15,338 nt of DNA from JAWPNA01 sp045402695. GTDB lineage: Bacteria > Acidobacteriota > Polarisedimenticolia > JACPZX01 > DASXTC01. Under the pieces are notes generated by a model. The model saw nothing but the letters and a program-made list of their open reading frames with translations, was not told the origin of the DNA and did not search any database. The number at the start of each line of letters is the position of its first letter. Positions within the stretch are counted from its first letter, which is position 1. Position numbers and translations under genes: made by a program. The stretch spans positions 1 to 15,338 of the forward strand of contig JAWPNA010000006.1 of NCBI GenBank assembly GCA_045402695.1, given 5' to 3'. Below are positions 7,526-14,794 of the stretch, piece after piece.

Positions 7526-8048
7526 AGCGGGCTTTTCGGCCGCGATGCTAGTGCTCGCCTTCGCGTGCATGACGCCCGCATGCCGGGCGGAGAAGGAGTT
7601 CGCAATGCGCCAGCCCATCGAGATGGGGCCTTGGACGTTCGAGGTGCAGAGTGCGACCGAGCGGGACGAGTCTCGCGGCGGTCGGCAAGTCAAGATTGTA
7701 TCGATCGAGCTGAAGCTGCACAATTACAAGGAACGTCACGAGAAACCGTTCGACGATTTCCTCAACGGCCACACACCCAGCTCCATCATGGCCTTCCCGC
7801 ACCTGGAGCTCGAGGATGCATCCGGCGCCCAATTCGACGGCTGGCTGGTCCCGTTGACGGGGGGAAGCCTTCGCTCTTCGCTCTGGCGGGCCGAGTTTCC
7901 CCTCGTGCCCTCCTCAACATCAGATGGCAACACCGCCGATTTAGCAGCGAAGTACCTGGACACGCGCCTGTCCGACCTCAGGATCGCCATCGACAACCCC
8001 GATCGGCGAGGTGGCCAGGCGGAGCGCGTGTTGGTGCCGCTGCACTGA
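7500..8048 (+). CDS. Putative lipoprotein with a DUF4352-like beta domain
   Basis: A 182-residue exported protein. The hydrophobic segment AAMLVLAFAC gives a candidate lipidated Cys23, with Cys28 as the alternative. The mature part begins PIEMGPWTFEVQSATERDE and continues VKIVSIELKLHNYKE. This order (an amphipathic strand with W-F-V, then a long strand ending in N) is what DUF4352-like beta-sandwich domains show; the assignment is tentative. The ATG at 7500 has AAGGAG 7 nt upstream and overlaps the previous gene by 26 nt, making this the third gene of a tightly overlapping cluster. The TGA stop shares its last base with an ATG (8048) that opens a doubtful ORF to 8374. Confidence 0.7.
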   Translation: MWRSFRSDEAGFSAAMLVLAFACMTPACRAEKEFAMRQPIEMGPWTFEVQSATERDESRGGRQVKIVSIELKLHNYKERHEKPFDDFLNGHTPSSIMAFPHLELEDASGAQFDGWLVPLTGGSLRSSLWRAEFPLVPSSTSDGNTADLAAKYLDTRLSDLRIAIDNPDRRGGQAERVLVPLH

Positions 8049-8374
8049 TGGTCCACGCCAACAGGGCATCCACGCTCGCGTGGCCGCTACTTCTCTTTCC
8101 TCATGCTGACCGGGCGCCGGCTCTCGCGTGTGGTTCATGCGGCAGTGTTCTCGATGCGCCGCTCTTCAGTTCTAGAAGGACGGCCCGGGCAAAGAGGCTG
8201 CCGGTCATACCTCCGCACAACCCGGACAGGCACAAGGGGGCAGCTCTGCCCTGGGGGCAGGGAGCGGACGCAGGAGAGTCTGAGCTCGATGCCTGCCGGT
8301 CGCTAGTCGGTCGCCGAGCGAAACGCTCGGATCTTCTGTTCCAAGCGATCGGCTCGCTGGCGCGACGCGTCTGA
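8048..8374 (+). CDS. Doubtful small ORF after the lipoprotein cluster
   Basis: The ATG overlaps the preceding TGA (TGATG). The first 30 residues look like an export signal (STLAWPLLLF, then ALACGSCGS), but the remainder is basic and low in complexity and runs antisense into the last 72 nt of the 8303-8638 gene. It may be a decayed end of a fourth gene. Nothing else is recognised between 8049 and 8302 except alternative hairpins at 8238-8260. Confidence 0.2.
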   Translation: MVHANRASTLAWPLLLFPHADRAPALACGSCGSVLDAPLFSSRRTARAKRLPVIPPHNPDRHKGAALPWGQGADAGESELDACRSLVGRRAKRSDLLFQAIGSLARRV

Positions 8375-8638
8375 TGCGAGACGTGGCTTCAACTGTTGGA
8401 GCTCGCTTTCCAGGTGACGCACCTTGATGCGCGCAGCCTCGACGTCCGCCGTGGAGTCCAGTCCCGCCACTCCGGCGGATCGACTCGCCTGCATCATCGA
8501 TTGGTTCGCCGAGTCGAACTGGTGCTCGAGGTCCACCAGCACGAGTTCGTCCGCCGATGCGGGATGGACATTCAGGAAGTAGCTATAGCCGACGATGCCG
8601 CCCGCGACGACTAGTACCAAAAGGAGCAGTTTCTTCAT
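8303..8638 (-). CDS. Small membrane-anchored coiled-coil protein
   Basis: A 111-residue protein. MKKLLLLVLVVAGGIVGYSYF is a single membrane anchor or uncleaved signal. It is followed by a periplasmic helical region with heptad-like spacing (LVDLEHQFDSANQSMM, then VRHLESELQQLKPRL, then ADRLEQKIRAF). The start at 8636-8638 has GGAGG 7 nt upstream; a longer ATG at 8752 adds 38 Pro/Arg-rich residues before the anchor and is rejected. It is a single gene on the minus strand, convergent with the lipoprotein cluster and divergent from the spermidine-synthase-like gene. The function is unknown; a structural or scaffold role is possible. Confidence 0.75.
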   Translation of the reverse strand: MKKLLLLVLVVAGGIVGYSYFLNVHPASADELVLVDLEHQFDSANQSMMQASRSAGVAGLDSTADVEAARIKVRHLESELQQLKPRLASDASRQRADRLEQKIRAFRSATD

Positions 8639-8881
8639 TCTGGGCCCTCCAGGCGGGTCAAGATGATGCGCCACCAGGTCGGGGGCAACCCTGGCCGAAA
8701 CGCGCCCTGGCGACAAGGGCCCCCGCGCCTTATCGAGCGCGGCGGTCTTCACCGCGCAGGCGTTGTGGGAGAGGGGTTGCTGCTGCGAGTCGGGGTGCCG
8801 GCACTGCCCCTATTTCGAGCGGCCTCGCTGAGTTGCGAGCCCACCACCGCGGCCATCCGCGAGGGAAGGGGGGAATCCTTG

Positions 8882-8890
8882 TGCTAGACT
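8882..8890 (+). promoter_or_regulatory. Possible extended -10 for the 8928 gene
   Basis: TGCTAGACT matches an extended -10 (TGn then TAnnnT), 37 nt before the ATG at 8928. No good -35 is visible. The hexamer resembles TAGATT at 6462 and TAGGAT at 11718. The rest of 8639-8881 shows no feature I can support. Confidence 0.3.
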
Positions 8891-8927
8891 CGCGCGGTTC
8901 CCAGCGGCAAGTCGGCGAGGGTTCGAC

Positions 8928-11375
8928 ATGAAACGGGCGCCATCGCCTGATCTCAAAGCCACGAGACTGACCTACGCCGGGATCTTCATGGTCGCGCTCG
9001 CGACCCTCATGTACGAGATCCTCCTCACGCGCATCTTCAGCGTGACCATGTACTATCACTTCGCCTTTGTGGCCATCTCGGTCGCAATGTTCGGGATGAC
9101 CGCTGGCGCCATGGTCGTCTACCTCTGCCCGCGCTACTTCACGCCGGCGCGAGCGACAGCCCAGGCCTCCCTCAGCACCCTTCTGTTCGCCCTCTCGAGC
9201 GTCGCCAGCTTTCTCGTTCACCTGATGCTCCCCGCCTTCAGCGGCGGGAGGATCGAGGGCATCAACTCCGTCGCGCCGACCTACCTCCTGATGACCATCC
9301 CATTCATCTTCAGCGGAATATCGGTGTGCCTCGTCCTGACGCGGTATGTCTCCGAGGTCAGCCGGCTTTATGCCGCGGATCTTGCTGGAGCAGCGGTGGG
9401 ATGTGTGGGCACCATCCTCACCTTGAAGATCACCGATGGCCCCACCGCGGTGATCGTGGTGTCGGCCCTCGCGGCCCTGGGCGCGGCGCTGTTCTCGGTT
9501 GGGGCCGGGCATCGCGGCCTGAAATGGGTCACCATCGGTTGCACGCTGCTGCTCTCGCTCTTCGCGGCAGGCCACACCGTGCTCGTCTGGAGGCAGACGC
9601 CGCTGGTGCGCCTGTTCTGGGTGAAGGGCCAGCACGAGCCGTCTCCCATCTTCGAGAAGTGGAATTCATTCTCGCGAGTGACCGTGAGCGGTATTGAAGG
9701 ATCCCGCCTGCCCCCCAGCGGCTGGGGGCTCAGCCCGGTGTTCCCACTGAACCCAACGACCCGTGAACTGACCCTGAGGATCGACAGTGCCGCCGGGACG
9801 CCGCTGACCGGCTTTGACGGCGACCTGGGCGAGCTGGAGCATCTGAGATTCGACATCGTCAATCTCGTGCACTACCTCAGGCGCGATGCCGATGTGCTCG
9901 TCGTCGGAGCCGGCGGCGGTAGAGACATCCTCTCGGCGCTCGCCTTTCGGCAGAGATCGGTCGTCGGTGTCGAGATCAACGAGAACATCATCGAGGCGGT
10001 CACCGGGCGCTTCGGTGATTTCACGGGCCATCTCGAGAAGGATCCTCGCGTCTCTTTCGCCAACGACGAAGCGCGCAGCTATATCGCACGCCAGCGGCGA
10101 GGGTTCGACATCATCCAGATATCCCTGATCGACACGTGGGCCGCCACGGCGGCGGGTGCCTTCGTGCTGAGCGAGAACTCGCTTTACACCGTGGAGGCAT
10201 GGAAGATCTTCCTGCGGCACGTCAATCCCGGAGGCGTGCTCACCATCACGCGATGGTATTTCAAGGAACGGCCCAGTGAAGTCTATCGCGTGACCAGCCT
10301 GGCGAGCGCCGCGCTGATGCAGCTCGGTGTCAAGAATCCGCGTGACCACATCCTGATCGCCCGGTACATGCAGTCAGCCACCGGAAGTTCGAGCCCCGAT
10401 GGCGTCGGGACGGTGCTGGTGAGCCCCACACCGTTCTCACCTCAGGATGTGAACACCTTCGAGACGATCGCGCGGAACCTGCGTTTCGACCTGGTTCTCA
10501 GCCCGCGCTATGCCATCGATGACACCTTTGCGAAGCTGGCCTCACGGGACGATTTGAACCGTGTTGTGGAAAGCTATCCGCTCGACATCTCGCCGCCCAC
10601 GGACGACAGTCCATTCTTCTTCCACATGCTGCGCTTCAGGGACGTCCTGAACTCGGATTTCCGCAGGTCATGGGAACGGGGGCCCAATCGAGTCCAGCTC
10701 AACGCGGTCTCGGTGCTGGCCACCCTCCTGGGGGTGGTACTCGCCCTGACCCTGTCCTGCATCGTCATCCCGCTCCTCCTGGCCGGCCGCGGAAAGAGCC
10801 TGAAGGGAGCCCTGCCGCTCTTTGTCTACTTCGCCGGCATCGGGATGGGCTTCATGCTCATCGAGATCTCCCAGATGCAAAGACTGGCCGTCTTCTTGGG
10901 CCATCCCACCTACGCGCTTTCGGTGGTTCTGTTCTCTCTGTTGCTTTCCAGCGGGCTGGGTAGCTACGTGACCCGCTGGATCAAGAGCTCCGATTTCACG
11001 AGATACTCTCGCGTCGGACTCTGCTGCCTGCTGCTCGCACTGGCCCTCTTCGGCCTGGTGACACCGCGCGTCGCAGGCAGCTTCGAGGCCTCGGCCACAC
11101 TGGTGCGGATCGCTCTTGCCAGCTCGATACTCTTCGCGCTAGGGCTCTTCATGGGGATGGCCTTTCCGTTCGGGATGAGGCTCGCGACGTCCGTGTCCGC
11201 TTCCCTGACTCCCTGGCTCTGGGGCGTCAATGGAGCCATGTCCGTGCTCGCCTCCGTAGTGGCCATCGTGATCGCCCTCAACTCCGGGATCTCCGCGTCG
11301 TTCTGGACCGGTTTCGCGTGGTACACCCTGGCTGTGGCCGCTTTCCTCTACCGCATCCATCCGCGGCTGGAGTAA
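8928..11375 (+). CDS. Membrane-embedded spermidine-synthase-like protein
   Basis: An 815-residue protein in three parts. Residues 1-222 carry about seven TM segments (about 14-36, 42-66, 80-101, 115-137, 152-168, 172-192, 199-220), including LYAADLAGAAVGCVG (148-162), typical of this membrane family. Residues about 300-590 form a spermidine-synthase-like methyltransferase fold. VLVVGAGGGRD (323-333) is the nucleotide-binding glycine loop, VVGVEINENII supplies the acidic ribose-binding residue, and PTDDSPFFF (557-565) follows. About seven more TM segments run from 592 to 810, ending with a FPFG and WGVNGAMSVLAS pattern. Where aminopropyltransferases have the catalytic D-[ST]-x-D-P segment, this protein reads LIDTWAATAAGAF, so polyamine synthesis is doubtful. 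The substrate is unknown. GAGG lies 7 nt upstream of the ATG. The gene appears monocistronic. Confidence 0.88.
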   Translation: MKRAPSPDLKATRLTYAGIFMVALATLMYEILLTRIFSVTMYYHFAFVAISVAMFGMTAGAMVVYLCPRYFTPARATAQASLSTLLFALSSVASFLVHLMLPAFSGGRIEGINSVAPTYLLMTIPFIFSGISVCLVLTRYVSEVSRLYAADLAGAAVGCVGTILTLKITDGPTAVIVVSALAALGAALFSVGAGHRGLKWVTIGCTLLLSLFAAGHTVLVWRQTPLVRLFWVKGQHEPSPIFEKWNSFSRVTVSGIEGSRLPPSGWGLSPVFPLNPTTRELTLRIDSAAGTPLTGFDGDLGELEHLRFDIVNLVHYLRRDADVLVVGAGGGRDILSALAFRQRSVVGVEINENIIEAVTGRFGDFTGHLEKDPRVSFANDEARSYIARQRRGFDIIQISLIDTWAATAAGAFVLSENSLYTVEAWKIFLRHVNPGGVLTITRWYFKERPSEVYRVTSLASAALMQLGVKNPRDHILIARYMQSATGSSSPDGVGTVLVSPTPFSPQDVNTFETIARNLRFDLVLSPRYAIDDTFAKLASRDDLNRVVESYPLDISPPTDDSPFFFHMLRFRDVLNSDFRRSWERGPNRVQLNAVSVLATLLGVVLALTLSCIVIPLLLAGRGKSLKGALPLFVYFAGIGMGFMLIEISQMQRLAVFLGHPTYALSVVLFSLLLSSGLGSYVTRWIKSSDFTRYSRVGLCCLLLALALFGLVTPRVAGSFEASATLVRIALASSILFALGLFMGMAFPFGMRLATSVSASLTPWLWGVNGAMSVLASVVAIVIALNSGISASFWTGFAWYTLAVAAFLYRIHPRLE

Positions 11376-11741
11376 TCCCCAATCGCGAGCGCGATCAGGC
11401 TCACCAGCTACAGGACGCCTGGGCCCGAAAGGGGCTCCGCAGGATCGCCGGAGCCAGGGTTGCATGCCATCGAGCCAGTCATCGCCGTGAGTCCGGCTGA
11501 GACCAACGAGCTGACAACGAACGGTGCGCTGTCGCTGAGTGATTGGTTCGCGGTGACTTCCTGGGGGAGGCGGGCCCCGCCGGCGGCAGGCCTCGAGGAC
11601 GCGGGTTCGACTCCCGCCGCCTCCACCACCGTTCTCGCTCCACGACGAGAGACGAGGACCCGGCCTTCGTCCTGTCGTACTCACCGAAACGGCTCGGCCG
11701 CCCCCGGCCGGGGGTGATAGGATCGTTCCCTCCTATTCCAC
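11376..11741. other. Intergenic region with hairpins and a tmRNA-like 3' end
   Basis: No convincing protein gene. It holds a 7-bp hairpin GGCTCCG/CGGAGCC (11433-11455), a short in-frame string that reads ADNERCAVAE then stop (11510-11542) and resembles a tmRNA tag, the CCA-ended T-arm sequence (11552-11628), and the palindrome CCCCCGGCCGGGGG (11701-11714) followed by TAGGAT (11718-11723). No tmRNA 5' domain is present between the preceding gene and this region. Confidence 0.5.
11552..11628 (+). repeat. tmRNA-3'-end-like sequence (copy 3 of the T-arm/CCA motif)
   Basis: The 3' part carries a perfect 5-bp T-stem GCGGG/CCCGC (11601-11605, 11613-11617) around TTCGACT, then CGCCTCC-A-CCA (11618-11628). 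A T at the position equal to U70 and the preceding GGAC are as in many bacterial tmRNA 3' ends (from memory, e.g. the E. coli ssrA end). GGAGGCG at 11566-11572 could pair perfectly with CGCCTCC to give a 63-nt tRNA-like fold, but the 28 nt between hold no D-arm. Its upstream part does not align with copies 1 and 2. It is probably an ssrA 3'-end fragment, as left by integration at that gene. Confidence 0.55.
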
Positions 11742-12006
11742 ATGGCTGAGATGGAGCGGCGCGCCGAAGGGAGCGGCGGCGAACCCGGTCCTCGCCGTCG
11801 CCGATCCCGCCCTCGATGTCGGGCCCTCGGGGCCGGCGGCCTACAGAGCGGCGACGGTGGCGAGCGGTCTGAGGCAGGGCCCGCTGCCGCGCGCGGGACG
11901 AAGTCCGCTCCCTCGCCCTCGCGGCGGCCCTCGCCGCCGTCGTGGGAGCACTGCTCCTCCGGCGCCTCAGGACTCGGCTCCCGGCCCAACCGGCCTGATC
12001 CGGCCG
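11742..12006 (+). pseudogene. Frameshifted remnant of a small single-TM protein
   Basis: No single frame here looks like a protein, but three frames in turn do. The ATG frame gives MAEMERRAEGSGGE. A second frame from about 11782 gives NPVLAVADPALDVGP and then AAYRAATVASGLRQG. A third from about 11900 gives DEVRSLALAAALAAV and then VGALLLRRLRTRLPAQPA before a stop, which is a clear TM helix with a basic tail. Two frameshifts would join them. No Shine-Dalgarno precedes the ATG. The continuous ATG frame runs to 12083 as Arg/Ser/Pro-rich low-complexity sequence and is probably not real. Assembly error is the alternative explanation. Confidence 0.35.
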
Positions 12007-12151
12007 CCCGTGCCATCGCCGCCCGGTGGTCTTCCTGGATCCGTGTGAGGGGATCGCAGACCTCCGGTCGTTGTAACCGGTGAAGCCTCAGGGCTGGCCG
12101 GCACCTCAAGGGTGAATCGGCCGTCTTCGACGCCGGGGGGAGGCGGCGATC

Positions 12152-12997
12152 ATGGCGAGCATGAGGAAGACCTTTCGGCTGGCTCATCTCCTGAGCCTTC
12201 CTTTTCTCGCTGGACCAGGTTACGCCGATTTGGAGTCGGCGCCCGCGGCGCAACAGGCCATGATGCCCGGCACCGTCCCGGCGCATTTCCTGAAACTCGC
12301 CGGCTCCCTTCAAGGGACCGACGGAAGTCCCATGTCCGACAAACGCGCCCTCGTCTTCCACCTCTCGCGGCCCGGCGCTGGAACCGCGCCGATCTGGTCC
12401 GAGAGACAGGAGGTCGAGGTGCAGGAGGGGTTCTACTCGGCCCTTCTCGGATCCGCGGAACCCCTCACCGCGCCACCGGGAGGGGCCTATTTCCTCTCCG
12501 TCCGACTCGAGGGATCCAACGACCCGATCGAAGTGCACCAGGTCTCGATCGTCGTCCCCGCCGGCGGGGATGGAGTCGCCCGGAGCGCGGGGACCCCTGT
12601 CTACAGGCTCGTCCCCTCGCCTGACGCCGGCCGACGTCATCCCGGCCGAGAGGTCTTTGAAGCACCGGGCCTGGCTGGGTCTGAGCTGGCTTCCGAGGGG
12701 ACGAGTCTGACAGGGGCCGAGGTAACTTCCGCGACATCGGGACCGTGGCTTCTCCCCGTCGGCGTCGAGGTCCAGGAGACTTCCGGCAACGCGGGCGGCT
12801 CGCTCGAGCCCGGCGAGACGGTCAACCTCAAGGTCAAGCTCTCTTCAACGCGAGCACCCTCGCCTGCGGCACGGTGCTTCCCACGACGGATGGAGGGTTG
12901 TTGGGGTGTGTCAATTCGCTCGGTCGCTGAGCAGCGAGGGCCATTCAAGTCAAACGACAAACCAAGGTCTGCCGAACAAGAGAAGGAGGCACCATGA
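12152..12997 (+). CDS. Exported protein, probably frameshifted near 12842
   Basis: The 281-residue frame starts with a signal peptide (RKTFRLAHLLSLPFLAGPGYA, cleavage near 25). Residues about 48-145 (KLAGSLQGTDGSPMSDK, then IWSERQEVEVQEGFYSALLG, then YFLSVRLEG) resemble the beta domain found at the N-terminus of tail-fibre-like and other surface proteins. The C-terminal part reads SLEPGETVNLKVKL, a common surface-protein linker that normally continues with an N-A-S/G-T strand. That continuation, LFNASTLACGTVLPTTDGG, is present in another frame from 12841 and stops at 12930, pointing to an indel in the CT-rich stretch at 12838-12846. The remainder of the printed frame is probably out of frame. 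GGAGG lies 8 nt before the ATG. The stop overlaps the next start (ATGA), which is likely coincidental. Confidence 0.6.
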   Translation: MASMRKTFRLAHLLSLPFLAGPGYADLESAPAAQQAMMPGTVPAHFLKLAGSLQGTDGSPMSDKRALVFHLSRPGAGTAPIWSERQEVEVQEGFYSALLGSAEPLTAPPGGAYFLSVRLEGSNDPIEVHQVSIVVPAGGDGVARSAGTPVYRLVPSPDAGRRHPGREVFEAPGLAGSELASEGTSLTGAEVTSATSGPWLLPVGVEVQETSGNAGGSLEPGETVNLKVKLSSTRAPSPAARCFPRRMEGCWGVSIRSVAEQRGPFKSNDKPRSAEQEKEAP

Positions 12998-14763
12998 GAT
13001 CAACTAGGCACGATAACAACAAAAAGCAGCAGCGCACCAAGACACCGCTGAAAACTGTTAGAAAACGGCACCAACGGTTTGCCAGGAATCGATTGCCCCT
13101 GGGCGTCGCGGTCGGCGTCGTTGCCGCCGGCATGGCAACGGCTGTGGCATTCGCGGTGACGCCGTTCAGCGGCGGCAGCATTGGCGGCTCGAACACAGCG
13201 GTTGACACCTCCCCGGGCGAACAGACCGATCCGCACGTCAGCGGGAACCTCGCGGTGTACACCGACCAGGTGACCGGTTCGGGCGTGATCCGCTGGTACG
13301 ATTTCCTCAACCCGGCCGGTTCCGGATTCATCCCCGGCGGAGATGTGTGGGACGTCGACCAGCTCTCCGACGTGAACGGCAGCCACATTGCGTTCGCCCG
13401 TCAGCACGCGGACAACAGCCGCTCGTGCATGGTCTTCGATGCCTTCTCGATGAGCACCATCGAGATCGGGCAGGGCCAGGGAGCCGTCGCGTCGGCGACC
13501 GCGCTCGGCTCGGACACGGTCGCGTTCGTCAACTCGGCGATCAACGATGGCGACATTGTCGTGGGGAGCATTGCGGCTCCGGACGCGCCGCTGGTCAACC
13601 TCAGCAACTCATGGAGGAGAGACGACAGCCCTGCCGTGTCGCCGCTTGGTTACGTGGTGGTCTGGCAGAGCTGCGAAGCGCCCTCCGTAAACTGCGACAT
13701 CATGAAGTCGGTCCGTTCGGGTGGAGTCTGGGGCGCTCCCCAGTCCGCCTCGGACACCACCGCCGCCGAGCGCAATCCCGACACCGACGGCATTACCCTG
13801 ACTTACGACTCGAATCGCCCAGGCACGCTGGGTGGGCAGGACATCTTCTTCCAGGCGATCTCGGGCGGCACCGAGACCGAGGTCGTGTTCGATGGCCTTC
13901 AGCGCAACCCCAGTATCAGCGGCGGGGTGATTGCCTTCGAGAGCAAGTCCCCGGGCTCTACGACGTGGGACCTGTTCCTCTACCAGATCTCGACGAACAC
14001 CGTGTTCCAGCTGACCAGCACTCCGAGCACCAACGAGATCCTCAACGACGTCACCACGCTCGACAACGGCGACGTCCGCGTGGTCTGGGCTGCGGACGAC
14101 GATTTCTTCGTCGGCGAGCACAACATCTACGCGCGCACGTTCACTATTCCGGAGGTGACCTTCCCCGATTGGACCCCGCCGACGATAACAATAACGACGC
14201 CGGCCGACGCAGCGAGTTATGTGTTGGGCCAGGTCGTGAGCGCGGAGTTTTCGTGCCATGACGGGTCTGGAGGATCAGGCCTGGCGACTTGCACCGGAAC
14301 AGTCGCGAACGGCGATCCGATTGACACGTCAGGTATCGGCAGCCATTCGTTCGCCGTGACGGCAGCCGACAATGCCGGCAACTCCGCGACGGCGACTAGC
14401 ATTTACAACGTCTTCCGCAACTTCAATGGCTTCTTCCAGCCCATCGACAATCCGCCCACGGTCAACATCGCTTCAGCCGGTAGCTCCATTCCCGTGAGAT
14501 TCTCTCTTGGTGGTTATCAAGGTTTGTCCATCTTCGCCCCTGGTTACCCGGCCTCAGGTCCGATTCAGTGCGATGCGAGCGAGCCTGCTGCAGCGATTGA
14601 GGAAACAGTCATGGCGGGCGGCAGCAGTTTGAGTTACAACGCGAGCACCGACCAGTACATCTACGTCTGGAAAACCAACAAGGCGTGGAAGGGAACTTGT
14701 CGAATGCTCGTTGTCGGATTCAATGATGACAGCCAGTATCTTGCGAAATTCGCGTTCAGATAA
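12994..14763 (+). CDS. Exported beta-propeller protein with Ig-like and PxKF domains
   Basis: A 589-residue surface or secreted protein. A long basic N-region (1-33) precedes a hydrophobic segment (34-56), giving an unusually long signal or a membrane anchor. Residues about 65-385 contain TolB/PD40-like repeats (SWRRDDSPAVSPLGYVVVWQ; AERNPDTDGITLTYDSNRPG; QRNPSISGGVIAFES), consistent with a beta-propeller. Residues about 394-470 (PPTITITTPADAASY, then SFAVTAADNAGNSATAT) form a bacterial Ig-like domain. The C-terminus (FNGFFQPIDNPPTVN, then SSIPVRFSLGGYQGL) is a PxKF domain in which the eponymous motif reads PVRF (500-503), with Cys526 and Cys569 as a likely disulfide. PxKF domains sit at the C-terminus of secreted proteins and their role is unknown. 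AAGGAGG lies 4 nt before the ATG. An IS remnant starts 31 nt after the stop. Confidence 0.88.
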   Translation: MRSTRHDNNKKQQRTKTPLKTVRKRHQRFARNRLPLGVAVGVVAAGMATAVAFAVTPFSGGSIGGSNTAVDTSPGEQTDPHVSGNLAVYTDQVTGSGVIRWYDFLNPAGSGFIPGGDVWDVDQLSDVNGSHIAFARQHADNSRSCMVFDAFSMSTIEIGQGQGAVASATALGSDTVAFVNSAINDGDIVVGSIAAPDAPLVNLSNSWRRDDSPAVSPLGYVVVWQSCEAPSVNCDIMKSVRSGGVWGAPQSASDTTAAERNPDTDGITLTYDSNRPGTLGGQDIFFQAISGGTETEVVFDGLQRNPSISGGVIAFESKSPGSTTWDLFLYQISTNTVFQLTSTPSTNEILNDVTTLDNGDVRVVWAADDDFFVGEHNIYARTFTIPEVTFPDWTPPTITITTPADAASYVLGQVVSAEFSCHDGSGGSGLATCTGTVANGDPIDTSGIGSHSFAVTAADNAGNSATATSIYNVFRNFNGFFQPIDNPPTVNIASAGSSIPVRFSLGGYQGLSIFAPGYPASGPIQCDASEPAAAIEETVMAGGSSLSYNASTDQYIYVWKTNKAWKGTCRMLVVGFNDDSQYLAKFAFR

Positions 14764-14794
14764 CTGATCGTGTCGAGATCCCGGAAACAACATT

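Noticed and set aside
11382..11395. Terminator after the spermidine-synthase-like gene
   Set aside because: ATCGCGAGCGCGAT is palindromic but has almost no loop and no following T-run.
11376..11628. A complete tmRNA gene
   Set aside because: Only the 3' end matches. There is no GGATTCGAC-type 5' domain, too little room for the pseudoknots, and the tag-like run is degenerate.
11681..12640. Long reverse-strand ORF of 319 residues
   Set aside because: The Arg/Gly/Pro-rich low-complexity composition is typical of antisense frames in GC-rich DNA, and it overlaps better-supported plus-strand sequence.
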